Made by a program: the position numbers and the translations under genes. Positions 1 through 8,712 of a stretch of DNA of 64,000 nucleotides are shown in pieces. Source of the DNA: Aeromicrobium sp. Root236. GTDB lineage: Bacteria; Actinomycetota; Actinomycetes; Propionibacteriales; Nocardioidaceae. The notes under the pieces are model-generated. The model was not told the DNA's origin. It saw only the letters and a program-made list of their open reading frames with translations, and did not search any database. The stretch covers positions 3,045,075 to 3,109,074 of the forward strand of contig NZ_LMIS01000001.1 of the NCBI RefSeq assembly GCF_001428805.1. Direction: 5' to 3'. Numbering within the stretch: position 1 is the stretch's first letter; every line of letters begins with the position of its first letter.

Positions 1-327
1 CGCCTCGCGTTCGGCAGCGACTGGCCGGTGTCGTCGCCCAACCCTCTGCTCGGCATCCACGTCGCCGTCAACCGGGTGGCAGCCGGCTCCGACGCCGAGC
101 CGTTGCTGGCCCGTGAGCGCCTTACGGTGGTCGAGGCGATCGAGGCCTACACCCGGGGCAGTGCGTGGGTGAGTCGGCGCGATCTGGCGACCGGCAGCCT
201 CGCGGTCGGCAAGGCCGCCGATCTCGCGGTCCTCGACGCGGATGTCCTCTCGATCGATTCGGCGAGGATCGGGGCCGTCCGGGTCACCCGCACGTACGCA
301 CGCGGGCGGCTCGTACATCTGTTGTGA
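1..327 (+). CDS. Amidohydrolase family protein (YtcJ-like), C-terminal fragment
   Basis: The reading frame is open from the first base and stops at 325-327, so only about 108 C-terminal residues are visible. The fragment opens with RLAFGSDWPVSSPNP, which resembles the metal-binding FGSDWPV motif near the end of the amidohydrolase_3/YtcJ barrel. It ends with a GSLAVGKAADLAVLD segment typical of the small beta-sandwich that closes amidohydrolases. The family hydrolyses amide or related C-N bonds with active-site metal ions; the substrate cannot be told from this piece. It is followed by the arabinose promoter region and does not appear to belong to that operon. Confidence 0.8.
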   Translation, partial: RLAFGSDWPVSSPNPLLGIHVAVNRVAAGSDAEPLLARERLTVVEAIEAYTRGSAWVSRRDLATGSLAVGKAADLAVLDADVLSIDSARIGAVRVTRTYARGRLVHLL

Positions 328-453
328 CGTGTCACAATTCGCTGGAACCGCTGTGATTCCAGCCAATTGTGCTAGGTGAGGCAACAAATTGTTCACGCTC
401 ACATCTTGGGTGGGCTGTCACCGATCGACATGAAAGTTTCTTGAGAGATTTAC

Positions 454-482
454 TTGACGCCGGAGTTGTTAGCGTTAACAAT
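454..482 (+). promoter_or_regulatory. Predicted promoter of the arabinose operon
   Basis: The 331-bp gap between the amidohydrolase and the sugar-binding protein gene is clearly more AT-rich than its surroundings. TTGACG at 454-459 fits a -35 box, and AACAAT at 477-482 after a 17-bp spacer is a possible -10 box. Operator O1 covers the spacer end and the -10 box, so a bound repressor would block RNA polymerase. The rest of the gap shows only operator O2 and a ribosome binding site. Confidence 0.5.
466..481. promoter_or_regulatory. Operator O1 for the LacI-family arabinose repressor
   Basis: TTGTTAGCGTTAACAA is a 16-bp near-perfect palindrome with arms TTGTTA/TAACAA and a central CG, the usual form of LacI/GalR-family operators. 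Three similar sites occur in the arabinose cluster, at 523, 7036 and 15505, and the cluster encodes a LacI-family protein. Assignment to that protein is inferred. Confidence 0.75.
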
Positions 483-522
483 TCAACGCAGGGTTCGCGT
501 GGTCCACGTCACACAGTGGTTT

Positions 523-538
523 ACGTGAACGCTAACAA
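523..538. promoter_or_regulatory. Operator O2 for the LacI-family arabinose repressor
   Basis: ACGTGAACGCTAACAA matches the consensus TTGTTAACGCTAACAA at 13 of 16 positions, with one arm perfect. It lies 57 bp downstream of O1 and about 120 bp before the start of the binding-protein gene, in the expected leader. A roadblock or looping role together with O1 is inferred. Confidence 0.65.
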
Positions 539-658
539 CGGGGCCGCACCTCAATCCGAGGCAAGGCTTCAAGGACTCGAGCGGATGTCCGCCCGCGAGT
601 GTCCTGGCTCTCCCGAAGTCGAGTGACTTGGGGTGTCCCATCCCAGATGGAGGAAACA

Positions 659-1654
659 GTGTTCAAGAAACTCATCACCGTGAGCGCGGGCGTAGTCCTG
701 GCCAGCGGCCTGGCTGCCTGTGGCAGCAGCAGTGACAGCGGATCCGGCGGCTCGGGAGGCTCCGGCGACATCACCATGGGCTTCGCCCAGGTCGGCGCCG
801 AGAGTGGTTGGCGGACAGCAAACACCAAGTCGATCCAGGCCTCGGCCAAGGATGCCGGCATCAAGCTCAAGTTCTCCGATGCTCAGCAGAAGCAGGAGAA
901 CCAGATCAAGGCGATCCGTTCGTACATCCAGCAGAAGGTCGACGTCATCGCGTTCAGCCCCGTCGTCGAGACCGGCTGGGACACGGTTCTGCAGGAGGCC
1001 AAGCGCGCCAAGATCCCCGTGATCCTGACCGACCGCGCCGTCGACTCGAAGGACAAGTCGCTCTACAAGACGTTCCTCGGCTCCGACTTCGTGCTCGAGG
1101 GCAACAAGGCCGGCCAGTGGGTCGTCGACAACGCCGCGACCAACGACGTCAACAAGGACGGCAAGATCAACGTCGTCGAGATCCAGGGCACGACCGGCGC
1201 CGCTCCGGCGATCGATCGCAAGAAGGGCTTCGAGGACAAGATCAAGGCCGACCCGAAGATCAAGATCGTCGCGTCGCAGACGGGTGACTTCACCCGCGAC
1301 GGCGGCAAGAAGACGATGGAGGCGTTCCTGAAGTCGCAGAAGGACATCGACGTCGTCTTCGCCCACAACGACGACGAGGGACTCGGCGCGATCGAGGCCA
1401 TCGAGGCAGCCGGCAAGAAGCCCGGCGTCGACATCAAGATCGTCACGATCGACGCGGTCAAGGACGGCATGACGGCGCTGTCCGAGGGCAAGATCAACTA
1501 CATCGTCGAGTGCAACCCGCTCCTCGGCCCGCAGCTGATGGACCTGGCCAAGAAGGTCGTCGCAGGCGAGGACGTCCCGGCGCGTGTCGAGACGAAGGAA
1601 GGCGAGTTCGACCAGGCGCAGGCCAAGGCCGCCCTGCCGAGCCGTCAGTACTGA
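659..1654 (+). CDS. YtfQ-type sugar (furanose) ABC transporter substrate-binding lipoprotein
   Basis: This 331-residue protein captures sugar outside the membrane for the downstream ABC importer. It has a lipoprotein signal (LASGLAAC lipobox, Cys about residue 22), a Ser/Gly-rich linker and a periplasmic-binding-protein type I fold. Segments such as GFAQVGAESGWR, DAQQKQENQIKAIRS, PVVETGWDTVL and AIDRKKGFED are close to Escherichia coli YtfQ, the galactofuranose-binding protein. The GTG start at 659 is preferred because GGAGGAA lies just before it; ATG 647 is upstream of that site. It is the first gene of the arabinose operon, so L-arabinofuranose or arabino-oligosaccharide is the inferred ligand. 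Galactofuranose is an alternative. Confidence 0.88.
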   Translation: MFKKLITVSAGVVLASGLAACGSSSDSGSGGSGGSGDITMGFAQVGAESGWRTANTKSIQASAKDAGIKLKFSDAQQKQENQIKAIRSYIQQKVDVIAFSPVVETGWDTVLQEAKRAKIPVILTDRAVDSKDKSLYKTFLGSDFVLEGNKAGQWVVDNAATNDVNKDGKINVVEIQGTTGAAPAIDRKKGFEDKIKADPKIKIVASQTGDFTRDGGKKTMEAFLKSQKDIDVVFAHNDDEGLGAIEAIEAAGKKPGVDIKIVTIDAVKDGMTALSEGKINYIVECNPLLGPQLMDLAKKVVAGEDVPARVETKEGEFDQAQAKAALPSRQY

Positions 1655-1669
1655 GCACAGCACGGAATC

Positions 1670-1699
1670 GGGGCCCTGCGCCGCAGGGCGCAGGGCCCC
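1670..1699 (+). terminator. Intercistronic hairpin after the binding-protein gene
   Basis: A perfect 12-bp GC stem (1670-1681 with 1688-1699) and a 6-base loop lie between the stop at 1654 and the next start at 1724. There is no T run after it. Hairpins here often protect the mRNA of the binding protein, which is needed in excess over the permease, or cause partial termination. Either role is inferred. Confidence 0.6.
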
Positions 1700-1723
1700 A
1701 CCCCAACTTCCAGGAATGAAGAG

Positions 1724-3280
1724 ATGATCCAGATGACAGCCGAAGCCGCCGAGGCCACACGCACCGAACCGGTCGTGCAGATGAGCGGCGTCTCGGTGAG
1801 CTTCCCCGGCGTCAAGGCCCTCCAGTCCGTCGGCCTCACGCTGCGGCCCGGCGAGGTGCACGCCCTCATGGGTGAGAACGGCGCCGGCAAGTCCACGCTG
1901 ATCAAGGCGCTGACCGGCGTCTACTCGATCGACGAGGGCACGATCATCGTCGGCGGCGAGCCGCGTACGTTCCACAGCCCGGCCGAGTCGCAGGCCGCCG
2001 GCATCAGCACCGTCTACCAAGAGGTCAACCTCTGCACCAACCTCACGGTTGCCGAGAACATGCTGCTGGGCCGTGAGCCCCGCTCGTTCGGCCGCATCGA
2101 CACCCGCGCCATGAACCGTCGCGCGGGGGAGACCCTGACCCGTCTGGGCCTCGACATCGATCCCAAGTCGCAGCTCGGCACCCACCCGATCGCGATCCAG
2201 CAGCTCGTCGCGATCGCCCGCGCCGTCGACATCGACGCCGAGCTCCTGATCCTCGACGAGCCCACCTCCAGCCTGGACGCCGACGAGGTCGCCAAGCTGT
2301 TCGAGGTCATGCGCACGCTCCGCGCCGAGGGCGTCGCGATCGTGTTCGTCTCGCACTTCCTCGAGCAGGTCTTCGCGATCTCCGACCGCATGACGGTGCT
2401 GCGCAACGGCCAGTTCGTCGGCGAGTACGTCACCGCCGAGACGACCCAGCTGCAGCTCGTGCAGGCCATGATCGGCCGCGAGCTGGAGACGCTCGACAAG
2501 ATCGAGCAGGCCGCTGAGGAGCACACCGTCAAGACCCAGGGCGCGCCGCTCATGGAGGTCATCGAGCTGGGCCGCAAGGGCAGCGTCGAGTCGGTCGACC
2601 TCAAGGTGTTCGAGGGTGAGGTCATCGGCATCGCCGGCCTCCTCGGCTCGGGCCGCACCGAGCTCGCCCGGCTGCTGTTCGGCGCCGACACCGCGGACCA
2701 CGGCGACATGCGCATGCGCTCCAAGGGCACCAAGCTCCGCACGCCCCGTCAGGCGATCGACCACAAGATCGCGTTCTCGAGCGAGAACCGCCGGTCCGAG
2801 GGCGTCATCGCCGACCTGTCGATCGCCGACAACATGGTCCTCGCGATGCAGGCGTCGCGGGGCTGGCTGCGGCCGATCCCCGCCAGGACCAAGGACCGCC
2901 TCGTCAAGAAGTACATCGAGGCGCTCGACATCCGCCCGGCCGATCCCAACGCGCTGATGCGCAACCTCAGCGGCGGCAACCAGCAGAAGGTCCTGCTCGC
3001 CCGGTGGCTCATCACCGAGCCCGAGCTCCTGATCCTCGACGAGCCGACGCGCGGCATCGACATCGGCGCCAAGGCGCAGATCCAGCAGCTCGTGGCCGAC
3101 CTGGCCAAGGAAGGCATGTCTGTCGTGTTCATCTCCGCCGAGCTCGAAGAGGTCCTGCGCCTCAGCGACCGCCTCGTCGTGATGCGCGACCGTCGCAAGA
3201 TCGACGAGCGCCCCAACGAGGACGTGACCGTCTCGGACGTCCTCGAGATCATCGCGGGGGAGGTGCGCAACGATGCGTGA
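1724..3280 (+). CDS. Sugar ABC transporter ATP-binding protein (YtfR/AraG type, two ATPase domains)
   Basis: This 518-residue protein powers sugar import and carries two tandem ABC domains, as in all carbohydrate-uptake type 2 (CUT2) transporters. The first has Walker A GENGAGKST (about residues 51-59) and Walker B LLILDEPTSSLD. The second keeps LSGGNQQKV and LLILDEPTRGID but has the degenerate P-loop LLGSGRTE that is usual for the second half of CUT2 ATPases. The first domain lacks a clear LSGGQ and has HPIAIQQL instead. The gene follows the binding protein and overlaps the first permease by 8 bp. Confidence 0.92.
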   Translation: MIQMTAEAAEATRTEPVVQMSGVSVSFPGVKALQSVGLTLRPGEVHALMGENGAGKSTLIKALTGVYSIDEGTIIVGGEPRTFHSPAESQAAGISTVYQEVNLCTNLTVAENMLLGREPRSFGRIDTRAMNRRAGETLTRLGLDIDPKSQLGTHPIAIQQLVAIARAVDIDAELLILDEPTSSLDADEVAKLFEVMRTLRAEGVAIVFVSHFLEQVFAISDRMTVLRNGQFVGEYVTAETTQLQLVQAMIGRELETLDKIEQAAEEHTVKTQGAPLMEVIELGRKGSVESVDLKVFEGEVIGIAGLLGSGRTELARLLFGADTADHGDMRMRSKGTKLRTPRQAIDHKIAFSSENRRSEGVIADLSIADNMVLAMQASRGWLRPIPARTKDRLVKKYIEALDIRPADPNALMRNLSGGNQQKVLLARWLITEPELLILDEPTRGIDIGAKAQIQQLVADLAKEGMSVVFISAELEEVLRLSDRLVVMRDRRKIDERPNEDVTVSDVLEIIAGEVRNDA

Positions 3281-4310
3281 CCTCGGCCTGCGGTTCGTCC
3301 GCCACAACCTGTTCTGGCCCACCCTGGCCCTCGTGCTCCTGCTGCTGCTCAACCTCACGAAGACGCCCGACTTCTTCTCGCTCCGCCTGCAGGACGGCCA
3401 CCTCTACGGCAGCCTGATCGACATCCTCCGCAACAGCGCCCCGACGCTGCTGATCGCGCTCGGCATGACGCTCGTGATCGCGACCCGCGGCATCGACCTC
3501 TCGGTCGGCGCGGTCGCCGCGATCTCCGGCGCCGTCGCGTGCACCTACATGGCCGGCTCGCCCGACGAGTCGACCGCAGGCCGTGCGATCGTCGCGATGA
3601 CCATGGCCGTGGCCGTGGCTGTCCTCCTCGGCGTCTGGAACGGCTTCCTGGTGTCAGTGCTGGGCATCCAACCCATCATCGCGACGCTCGTCCTCATGAC
3701 CGCCGGTCGCGGCCTGGCGATGCTGATCACCGACGGCCAGATCACCACGGTCAACAACTCGCTGTTCGGCAAGGTGAGCACGGGATTCGTGCTGGGCCTG
3801 CCGATCGCGATCCTGATCGCCCTCGCCGTCTTCGCCATCACGGCAGTGCTGACCCGGCGTACGGCGCTCGGCATGCTGATCGAGGCCGTCGGCATCAACC
3901 CCGAGGCGAGCCGGCTCGCCGGGGTCCGGGCGCGCACGATCACCTGGACCGTCTACGTGTTCGTGGCGTTCTGCGCCGGCATCGCGGGCCTGATGATCGC
4001 CTCCAACACGAGCGCGGCCGACGCCAACGCGGCAGGCCTGTTCATCGAGCTCGACGCGATCCTCGCGGTGGTCATCGGCGGCACGTCGCTGGCCGGCGGC
4101 CGGTTCTCGCTGACCGGCACGCTGATCGGCGCGATGTTCATCCAGACCCTTGCGACGACGATCCCGACGATGGGCATCCCGGCCGAGACCAACTACCTGT
4201 TCAAGGCCGTCGTCGTCATCGTGGTCTGCCTGCTGCAGTCGCCCAAGGCTCGCGCGGCGCTCTCCGTACGACGACCGTCGTCCCTCCTCGCGAAGGGAAC
4301 ACCGGCATGA
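3273..4310 (+). CDS. Sugar ABC transporter permease (YtfT type)
   Basis: This 345-residue multi-pass membrane protein is one of two permeases of the importer. It shows the BPD_transp_2 pattern of CUT2 permeases: hydrophobic helices, TLVIATRGIDLSVGAVAAISG in the first half, and AVVIGGTSLAGGRFSLTGT, the coupling-loop region, in the second. The ATG at 3273 overlaps the ATPase stop by 8 bp and the stop overlaps the next permease by 4 bp, which suggests translational coupling. Two different permeases and one double ATPase match the ytfQRT-yjfF arrangement. Confidence 0.92.
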   Translation: MRDLGLRFVRHNLFWPTLALVLLLLLNLTKTPDFFSLRLQDGHLYGSLIDILRNSAPTLLIALGMTLVIATRGIDLSVGAVAAISGAVACTYMAGSPDESTAGRAIVAMTMAVAVAVLLGVWNGFLVSVLGIQPIIATLVLMTAGRGLAMLITDGQITTVNNSLFGKVSTGFVLGLPIAILIALAVFAITAVLTRRTALGMLIEAVGINPEASRLAGVRARTITWTVYVFVAFCAGIAGLMIASNTSAADANAAGLFIELDAILAVVIGGTSLAGGRFSLTGTLIGAMFIQTLATTIPTMGIPAETNYLFKAVVVIVVCLLQSPKARAALSVRRPSSLLAKGTPA

Positions 4311-5320
4311 GCGCCCAGGCACCCACGATCAAGGAGCTGGGCAGCTCGTTGCCCGACTCGATCCGCCGGTTCACCCCGCCGCCGCGGTTCTATCCCGTCA
4401 TCGCGACGATCGCGCTCTTCTTCGCGATGTTCGGCGCCGGCAGCGTCCGCTACGAAGGGTTCTCGTCGCCCCAGACGATCCTGAGCGTGCTGGTCGACAA
4501 CTCGTTCCTCATCGTCCTCGCGGTCGGCATGACATTCGTGATCCTCACGGGCGGGATCGACCTGTCGGTCGGGTCGGTCGTCGCCCTGTCCACGATGATC
4601 GCCGCCGAGACGTTGCGGGCCGGTTGGTCGGCGCCGCTCGTGATCGTCACGGTCCTGCTCACCGGGTCGGTGCTGGGCCTGCTGATGGGTCTGGTGATCC
4701 ACTACTTCGAGATCCAGCCGTTCATCGTGACGCTGGCGGGCATGTTCCTGGCCCGCGGCCTCTGCTACGTCATCAGCCTCGAGTCGATCCCGATCGAGAA
4801 CGGCACCTTCAAGTCGTTCGCCAGCGGCACGATCGAGATGGGGGACTACTTCATCACTCCGTCCGTCGTCGTCGCGCTCATCGTGCTCGTGATCGCCGCC
4901 GTGGTGCTGCACATGACCCGCTTCGGCCGCACCGTCTACGCCGTGGGTGGCAGCGAGCAGTCGGCGCTGCTCATGGGCCTGGCCGTCGCGCGCACCAAGG
5001 TCGGCGTCTACGTCATCAGCGGCTTCTGCTCCGCCCTCGCCGGCCTGCTGTTCTCGATCTACACGCTCTCGGGCTACAACCTCGGTGCGGTCGGCATGGA
5101 GCTCGACGCGATCGCCGCGGTCGTGATCGGCGGCACGCTGCTGACCGGCGGCTCGGGCCTGGTGCTCGGCTCCGCGGTCGGCGTCCTCGTGCTCGGCCTG
5201 ATCCAGTCGTTCATCTCGTTCGACGGCACGCTCAGCTCGTGGTGGACCAAGATCACGATCGGCGTGCTGCTGCTGCTGTTCGTCCTGATCCAGCGGCTCT
5301 TCACGCGGAGAGCCGTATGA
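4307..5320 (+). CDS. Sugar ABC transporter permease (YjfF type)
   Basis: This 337-residue membrane protein is the second permease. It keeps the paired CUT2 signatures (FVILTGGIDLSVGSVVALS and AVVIGGTLLTGGSGLVLG) and about nine hydrophobic segments. The start ATG 4307 overlaps the previous stop (ATGA), and its own stop overlaps the regulator start (ATGA at 5317-5320). With the first permease it should form the heterodimeric channel for the sugar delivered by the binding lipoprotein. Confidence 0.92.
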   Translation: MSAQAPTIKELGSSLPDSIRRFTPPPRFYPVIATIALFFAMFGAGSVRYEGFSSPQTILSVLVDNSFLIVLAVGMTFVILTGGIDLSVGSVVALSTMIAAETLRAGWSAPLVIVTVLLTGSVLGLLMGLVIHYFEIQPFIVTLAGMFLARGLCYVISLESIPIENGTFKSFASGTIEMGDYFITPSVVVALIVLVIAAVVLHMTRFGRTVYAVGGSEQSALLMGLAVARTKVGVYVISGFCSALAGLLFSIYTLSGYNLGAVGMELDAIAAVVIGGTLLTGGSGLVLGSAVGVLVLGLIQSFISFDGTLSSWWTKITIGVLLLLFVLIQRLFTRRAV

Positions 5321-6345
5321 CGGCGAACCCCCAGCACGCGCCGGTCATGGCCGACGTCGCGAAGGTCGCCGGTGTCTCGCACCAGACGGTCTCGCGGGTC
5401 ATCAACGGCATGCCCAACATCAAGGACTCCACCCGCAAGCGCGTCGAGGCGGCGATCAAGGAGCTCGGCTACCGGCCCAACACCGCCGCCCGTGCCCTGG
5501 TCACGCGCAAGTCGTCGACGATCGGCATCATCAGCACCGAGTCCGGGCTCTACGGCCCCAACAGCATCCACCGCACCGTCGAGGACGCCGCCCGCCAGGC
5601 CGGCTACTTCGCCGGGTCGGTGAGCCTGCCGACCGTCACGGCGCAGTCGCTGACCGACGCGATCGACCACCTGCTGCGCCAGTCGGTCGAGGGCATCGTC
5701 ATGATCGCCGCGCAGCACGAGGCGCTCGACGCGATCCGCCGGCAGGACCCGGGCGTCCCGCTCGTCGTGGTCGAGGGCGACCTGTCCAAGGCCAAGTCGG
5801 CCGTGGGCGTCGACCAGCACCGTGGCGCGTACGAGGCGACGACCCACCTGATCGAGCTCGGCCACACGACGATCGCGCACGTACGCGGTCCGCTCGAGTG
5901 GACCGAGGCCGAGGCCCGCCGCCAGGGCTGGGAGGACGCGCTGCGCGCCGCCGGGCTCGAGCTCGGCCCGCTGTACCTCGGCGACTGGACCCCGCGCAGC
6001 GGCTACATCACGGGCCGCCAGCTCGCGTCCGAGGGCCGGCCGTCGGCCGTGTTCGTCGCGAACGACCAGATGGCCATCGGGCTGATGCATGCGCTGCACG
6101 AGACCGGCATCGCGGTGCCGGACGACATCAGCATCGTCGGGTTCGACGACACCCCCGAGACCGAGTTCCTCAACCCGCCGCTGACGACCGTACGCCAGAA
6201 CTTCCAGGAGGTCGGCCGCCGCGCGATCGACGTCCTGCACGCCGCGATCAGCGGCGAGAACGAAGACCTCCCACGACTCATCGCCCCCGAGCTGATCATC
6301 CGCTCGAGCACGGCGGCACCGACCCCCCGAAAGGCCCAGAAGTGA
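5317..6345 (+). CDS. LacI-family transcriptional repressor of the arabinose cluster
   Basis: This 342-residue regulator has an N-terminal LacI helix-turn-helix (VMADVAKVAGVSHQTVSRVINGMPNIKDSTRKRV is the region, about residues 10-43). The VSHQTVSRV recognition helix and the hinge RPNTAARALV lead into a periplasmic-binding-like sugar sensor domain ending with GFDDTPETEF. It lies inside the operon between transporter and araB, with ATGA overlaps on both sides, so it is probably autoregulated from the promoter at 454. The four TTGTTAACGCTAACAA-like sites in the cluster are its likely targets. It is a full LacI protein, unlike Bacillus AraR, which has a GntR-type DNA-binding domain. Arabinose or a derivative as inducer is inferred. 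Confidence 0.9.
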   Translation: MTANPQHAPVMADVAKVAGVSHQTVSRVINGMPNIKDSTRKRVEAAIKELGYRPNTAARALVTRKSSTIGIISTESGLYGPNSIHRTVEDAARQAGYFAGSVSLPTVTAQSLTDAIDHLLRQSVEGIVMIAAQHEALDAIRRQDPGVPLVVVEGDLSKAKSAVGVDQHRGAYEATTHLIELGHTTIAHVRGPLEWTEAEARRQGWEDALRAAGLELGPLYLGDWTPRSGYITGRQLASEGRPSAVFVANDQMAIGLMHALHETGIAVPDDISIVGFDDTPETEFLNPPLTTVRQNFQEVGRRAIDVLHAAISGENEDLPRLIAPELIIRSSTAAPTPRKAQK

Positions 6346-8012
6346 GCGAACAGTACGTCGTCGGAGTCGACTACGGCACCCTCTCGGGGCGCGCCCTCGT
6401 CGTCTCGGTCAAGGACGGCCGTGAGCTCGCGAGCGCGGTGCACCCCTACGCGCACGCCGTGATCAGCGACGCGCTGCCCACGACTCCTGACTCGCCGCTG
6501 CCGCCCGACTGGGCACTGCAGGTGCCGTCGGACTACGTCGACGTGCTCCGCACCGCGGTTCCCGAGGCCGTCCGCGCGTCGGGCATCGACCCGGCCGACG
6601 TCATCGGCATCGCCACCGACTTCACCGCCTGCACCATGGTGCCGACGCTCGCCGACGGCACGCCGCTCAACGAGCTGCCGCAGTTCGCGGACCGCCCGCA
6701 CGCGTACGTCAAGCTCTGGAAGCACCACGCCGCGCAGGGCCAGGCCGACCGCATCAACGCGCTCGCCGAGCAGCGGGGCGAGGCGTGGCTGCCGCGCTAC
6801 GGCGGGCTGATCTCGTCGGAGTGGGAGTTCGCCAAGGGACTGCAGGTCCTCGAGGAGGACCCCGAGATCTACGCCGCGATGGACCGCTGGGTCGAGGCGG
6901 CCGACTGGATCGTCTGGCAGCTGTGCGGCACGTACGTCCGCAACGCCTGCGCCGCCGGCTACAAGGGCATCCTGCAGGACGGCGCCTACCCGGGGGATGA
7001 CTTCCTCGCCGGCCTGAACCCTGCATTTGCAGACTTTGTTAACGCTAAACTCGACCAGCCCATCGGCCAGCTCGGCCGTGCGGCGGGCACGCTGACCGCT
7101 GAGGCCGCCGGCTGGACCGGGCTGCCCGAAGGCATCGCCGTCGCGGTCGGCAACGTCGACGCGCACGTCACGGCACCGGCCGCGCAGGCGGTCGACGCCG
7201 GCCAGATGGTCGCGATCATGGGCACCTCGACGTGCCACGTGATGAGCGGCAGCGTCCTGCGCGAGGTGCCCGGCATGTGCGGCGTCGTCGACGGCGGCAT
7301 CGTCTCGGGCACGTGGGGCTACGAGGCCGGACAGAGCGGCGTCGGCGACATCTTCGGCTGGTTCGTCGATCACGGCGTGCCGGCGTACGTTCGCGAGGCC
7401 GCCGATGCGGCAGGCCTCGGCGTCCACGAGCACCTCACGGAGCTCGCCGCCAAGCAGCCCGTCGGCGCGCACGGCCTCGTCGCGCTCGACTGGCACAGCG
7501 GCAACCGCTCGGTGCTGGTCGACCACGAGCTCACCGGCCTGATCGTCGGGCAGACGCTGGCCACAAAGCCCGAGGACGTCTACCGCGCCCTCATCGAGGC
7601 GACGGCGTTCGGCACCCGCACGATCATCGAGACGTTCAACGCCAGCGGGGTCCCGGTCGAGGAGCTCATCATCGCCGGCGGACTGTCCAAGAACCCGCTC
7701 CTCATGCAGATCTACTCCGACGTGACCCGGTTGCCGCTCTCGGTGATCGGGTCCGAGCAGGGCCCCGCTCTGGGCTCTGCCCTCCATGCTGCCGTCGCGG
7801 CTGGCGCGTACGCGGACATACGCGCCGCCGCGAAGGCTATGGGCTCCCTCAATCGGGCAGTCGTACTGCCCGATGAGGGACGCTCCAAGGTCTACGACCG
7901 GCTGTTCGCCGAGTACACCGCGCTCCACGACCACTTCGGTCGTGGCGGCAACGACGTGATGCACCGGCTCCACGCCCTGCGCCGCGAAGCGCTGGCGGGA
8001 GGCGTGGCATGA
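6342..8012 (+). CDS. araB: L-ribulokinase
   Basis: This 556-residue FGGY-family kinase phosphorylates L-ribulose with ATP to L-ribulose 5-phosphate in the cytoplasm. The N-terminal phosphate-binding segment [24 protein letters not shown], and the C-terminal [17 protein letters not shown] and [15 protein letters not shown] agree with bacterial AraB in order and total length. The GTG start at 6342 overlaps the repressor stop (GTGA). The stop overlaps araD (ATGA). A cluster of rare AT-rich codons near residues 230-236 coincides with an operator-like palindrome and is described separately. Confidence 0.95.
   Translation: MSEQYVVGVDYGTLSGRALVVSVKDGRELASAVHPYAHAVISDALPTTPDSPLPPDWALQVPSDYVDVLRTAVPEAVRASGIDPADVIGIATDFTACTMVPTLADGTPLNELPQFADRPHAYVKLWKHHAAQGQADRINALAEQRGEAWLPRYGGLISSEWEFAKGLQVLEEDPEIYAAMDRWVEAADWIVWQLCGTYVRNACAAGYKGILQDGAYPGDDFLAGLNPAFADFVNAKLDQPIGQLGRAAGTLTAEAAGWTGLPEGIAVAVGNVDAHVTAPAAQAVDAGQMVAIMGTSTCHVMSGSVLREVPGMCGVVDGGIVSGTWGYEAGQSGVGDIFGWFVDHGVPAYVREAADAAGLGVHEHLTELAAKQPVGAHGLVALDWHSGNRSVLVDHELTGLIVGQTLATKPEDVYRALIEATAFGTRTIIETFNASGVPVEELIIAGGLSKNPLLMQIYSDVTRLPLSVIGSEQGPALGSALHAAVAAGAYADIRAAAKAMGSLNRAVVLPDEGRSKVYDRLFAEYTALHDHFGRGGNDVMHRLHALRREALAGGVA
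7036..7051. promoter_or_regulatory. Operator-like site inside araB
   Basis: TTGTTAACGCTAAACT matches the arabinose operator consensus at 13 of 16 positions, with a perfect left arm and centre. It is built from codons that are rare here (TTT, GTT, GCT, AAA), while the surrounding araB codons nearly all end in G or C. This suggests selection for DNA binding. A roadblock or looping function is inferred. Confidence 0.6.
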
Positions 8013-8683
8013 CGCTCATCCAGGACGTCCAGGACACGATCCTGCGACTGCGGCGCGAGGTCTGCGCCCTGCACGCCGAGCTGACCCGCTACGAGCTCGT
8101 CGTCTGGACGGCCGGCAACGTCTCGGCCCGCGTGCCGGGCGCCGCCATGATGGTCATCAAGCCCAGCGGGGTCAGCTACGACGACCTGACGCCGGAGAAC
8201 ATGGTCGTCACGGACCTCGAGGGCACGGTGCTCGAGGGCGACCTCGCCCCGTCGTCCGACACCGCCGCACAGGCGTACGTCTACCGGCACCTGCCCGAGG
8301 TCGGCGGCGTCGTGCACACCCACTCCACGTACGCCACGGCCTGGGCGGCCCGCGCCGAGCCGATCCCGTGCGTGCTCACGATGATGGCCGACGAGTTCGG
8401 CGGCGAGATCCCCGTCGGGCCGTTCGCCCTGATCGGCGACGACTCGATCGGCCGCGGCATCGTCGACACGCTGCGCGACAGCAGCTCGCCGGCCGTCCTG
8501 ATGCAGAACCACGGTGTCTTCGCGATCGGCAAGGACGCCCGCTCGGCGGTCAAGGCCGCCGTGATGTGCGAGGACGTCGCGCGTACGACCCACATCGCCC
8601 GACAGCTCGGCGAACCGGTGCCCATCCCGCCGGAGCAGATCGCCAGCCTCTTCGACCGCTACCAGAACGCGTACGGCCAGTGA
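8009..8683 (+). CDS. araD: L-ribulose-5-phosphate 4-epimerase
   Basis: This 224-residue class II aldolase-fold protein converts L-ribulose 5-phosphate to D-xylulose 5-phosphate, the last step to the pentose phosphate pathway. Visible family signatures are [12 protein letters not shown] and [10 protein letters not shown] (phosphate binding), and the zinc-binding [12 protein letters not shown] and QNHGVFAIG. It overlaps araB by 4 bp and precedes araA by 29 bp. L-fuculose-phosphate aldolases share this fold, but the araB and araA neighbours support AraD. Confidence 0.92.
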   Translation: MTLIQDVQDTILRLRREVCALHAELTRYELVVWTAGNVSARVPGAAMMVIKPSGVSYDDLTPENMVVTDLEGTVLEGDLAPSSDTAAQAYVYRHLPEVGGVVHTHSTYATAWAARAEPIPCVLTMMADEFGGEIPVGPFALIGDDSIGRGIVDTLRDSSSPAVLMQNHGVFAIGKDARSAVKAAVMCEDVARTTHIARQLGEPVPIPPEQIASLFDRYQNAYGQ

Positions 8684-8712
8684 GCCCCGCGACCCATCAG
8701 AAGGAGACGTCC

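Noticed and set aside
569-3358. 929-codon open frame on the minus strand opposite the transporter genes
   Set aside because: It is a shadow frame caused by high GC; the plus strand encodes clear transporter proteins with motifs, while the minus frame is Asp/Arg/Leu-rich without any domain.
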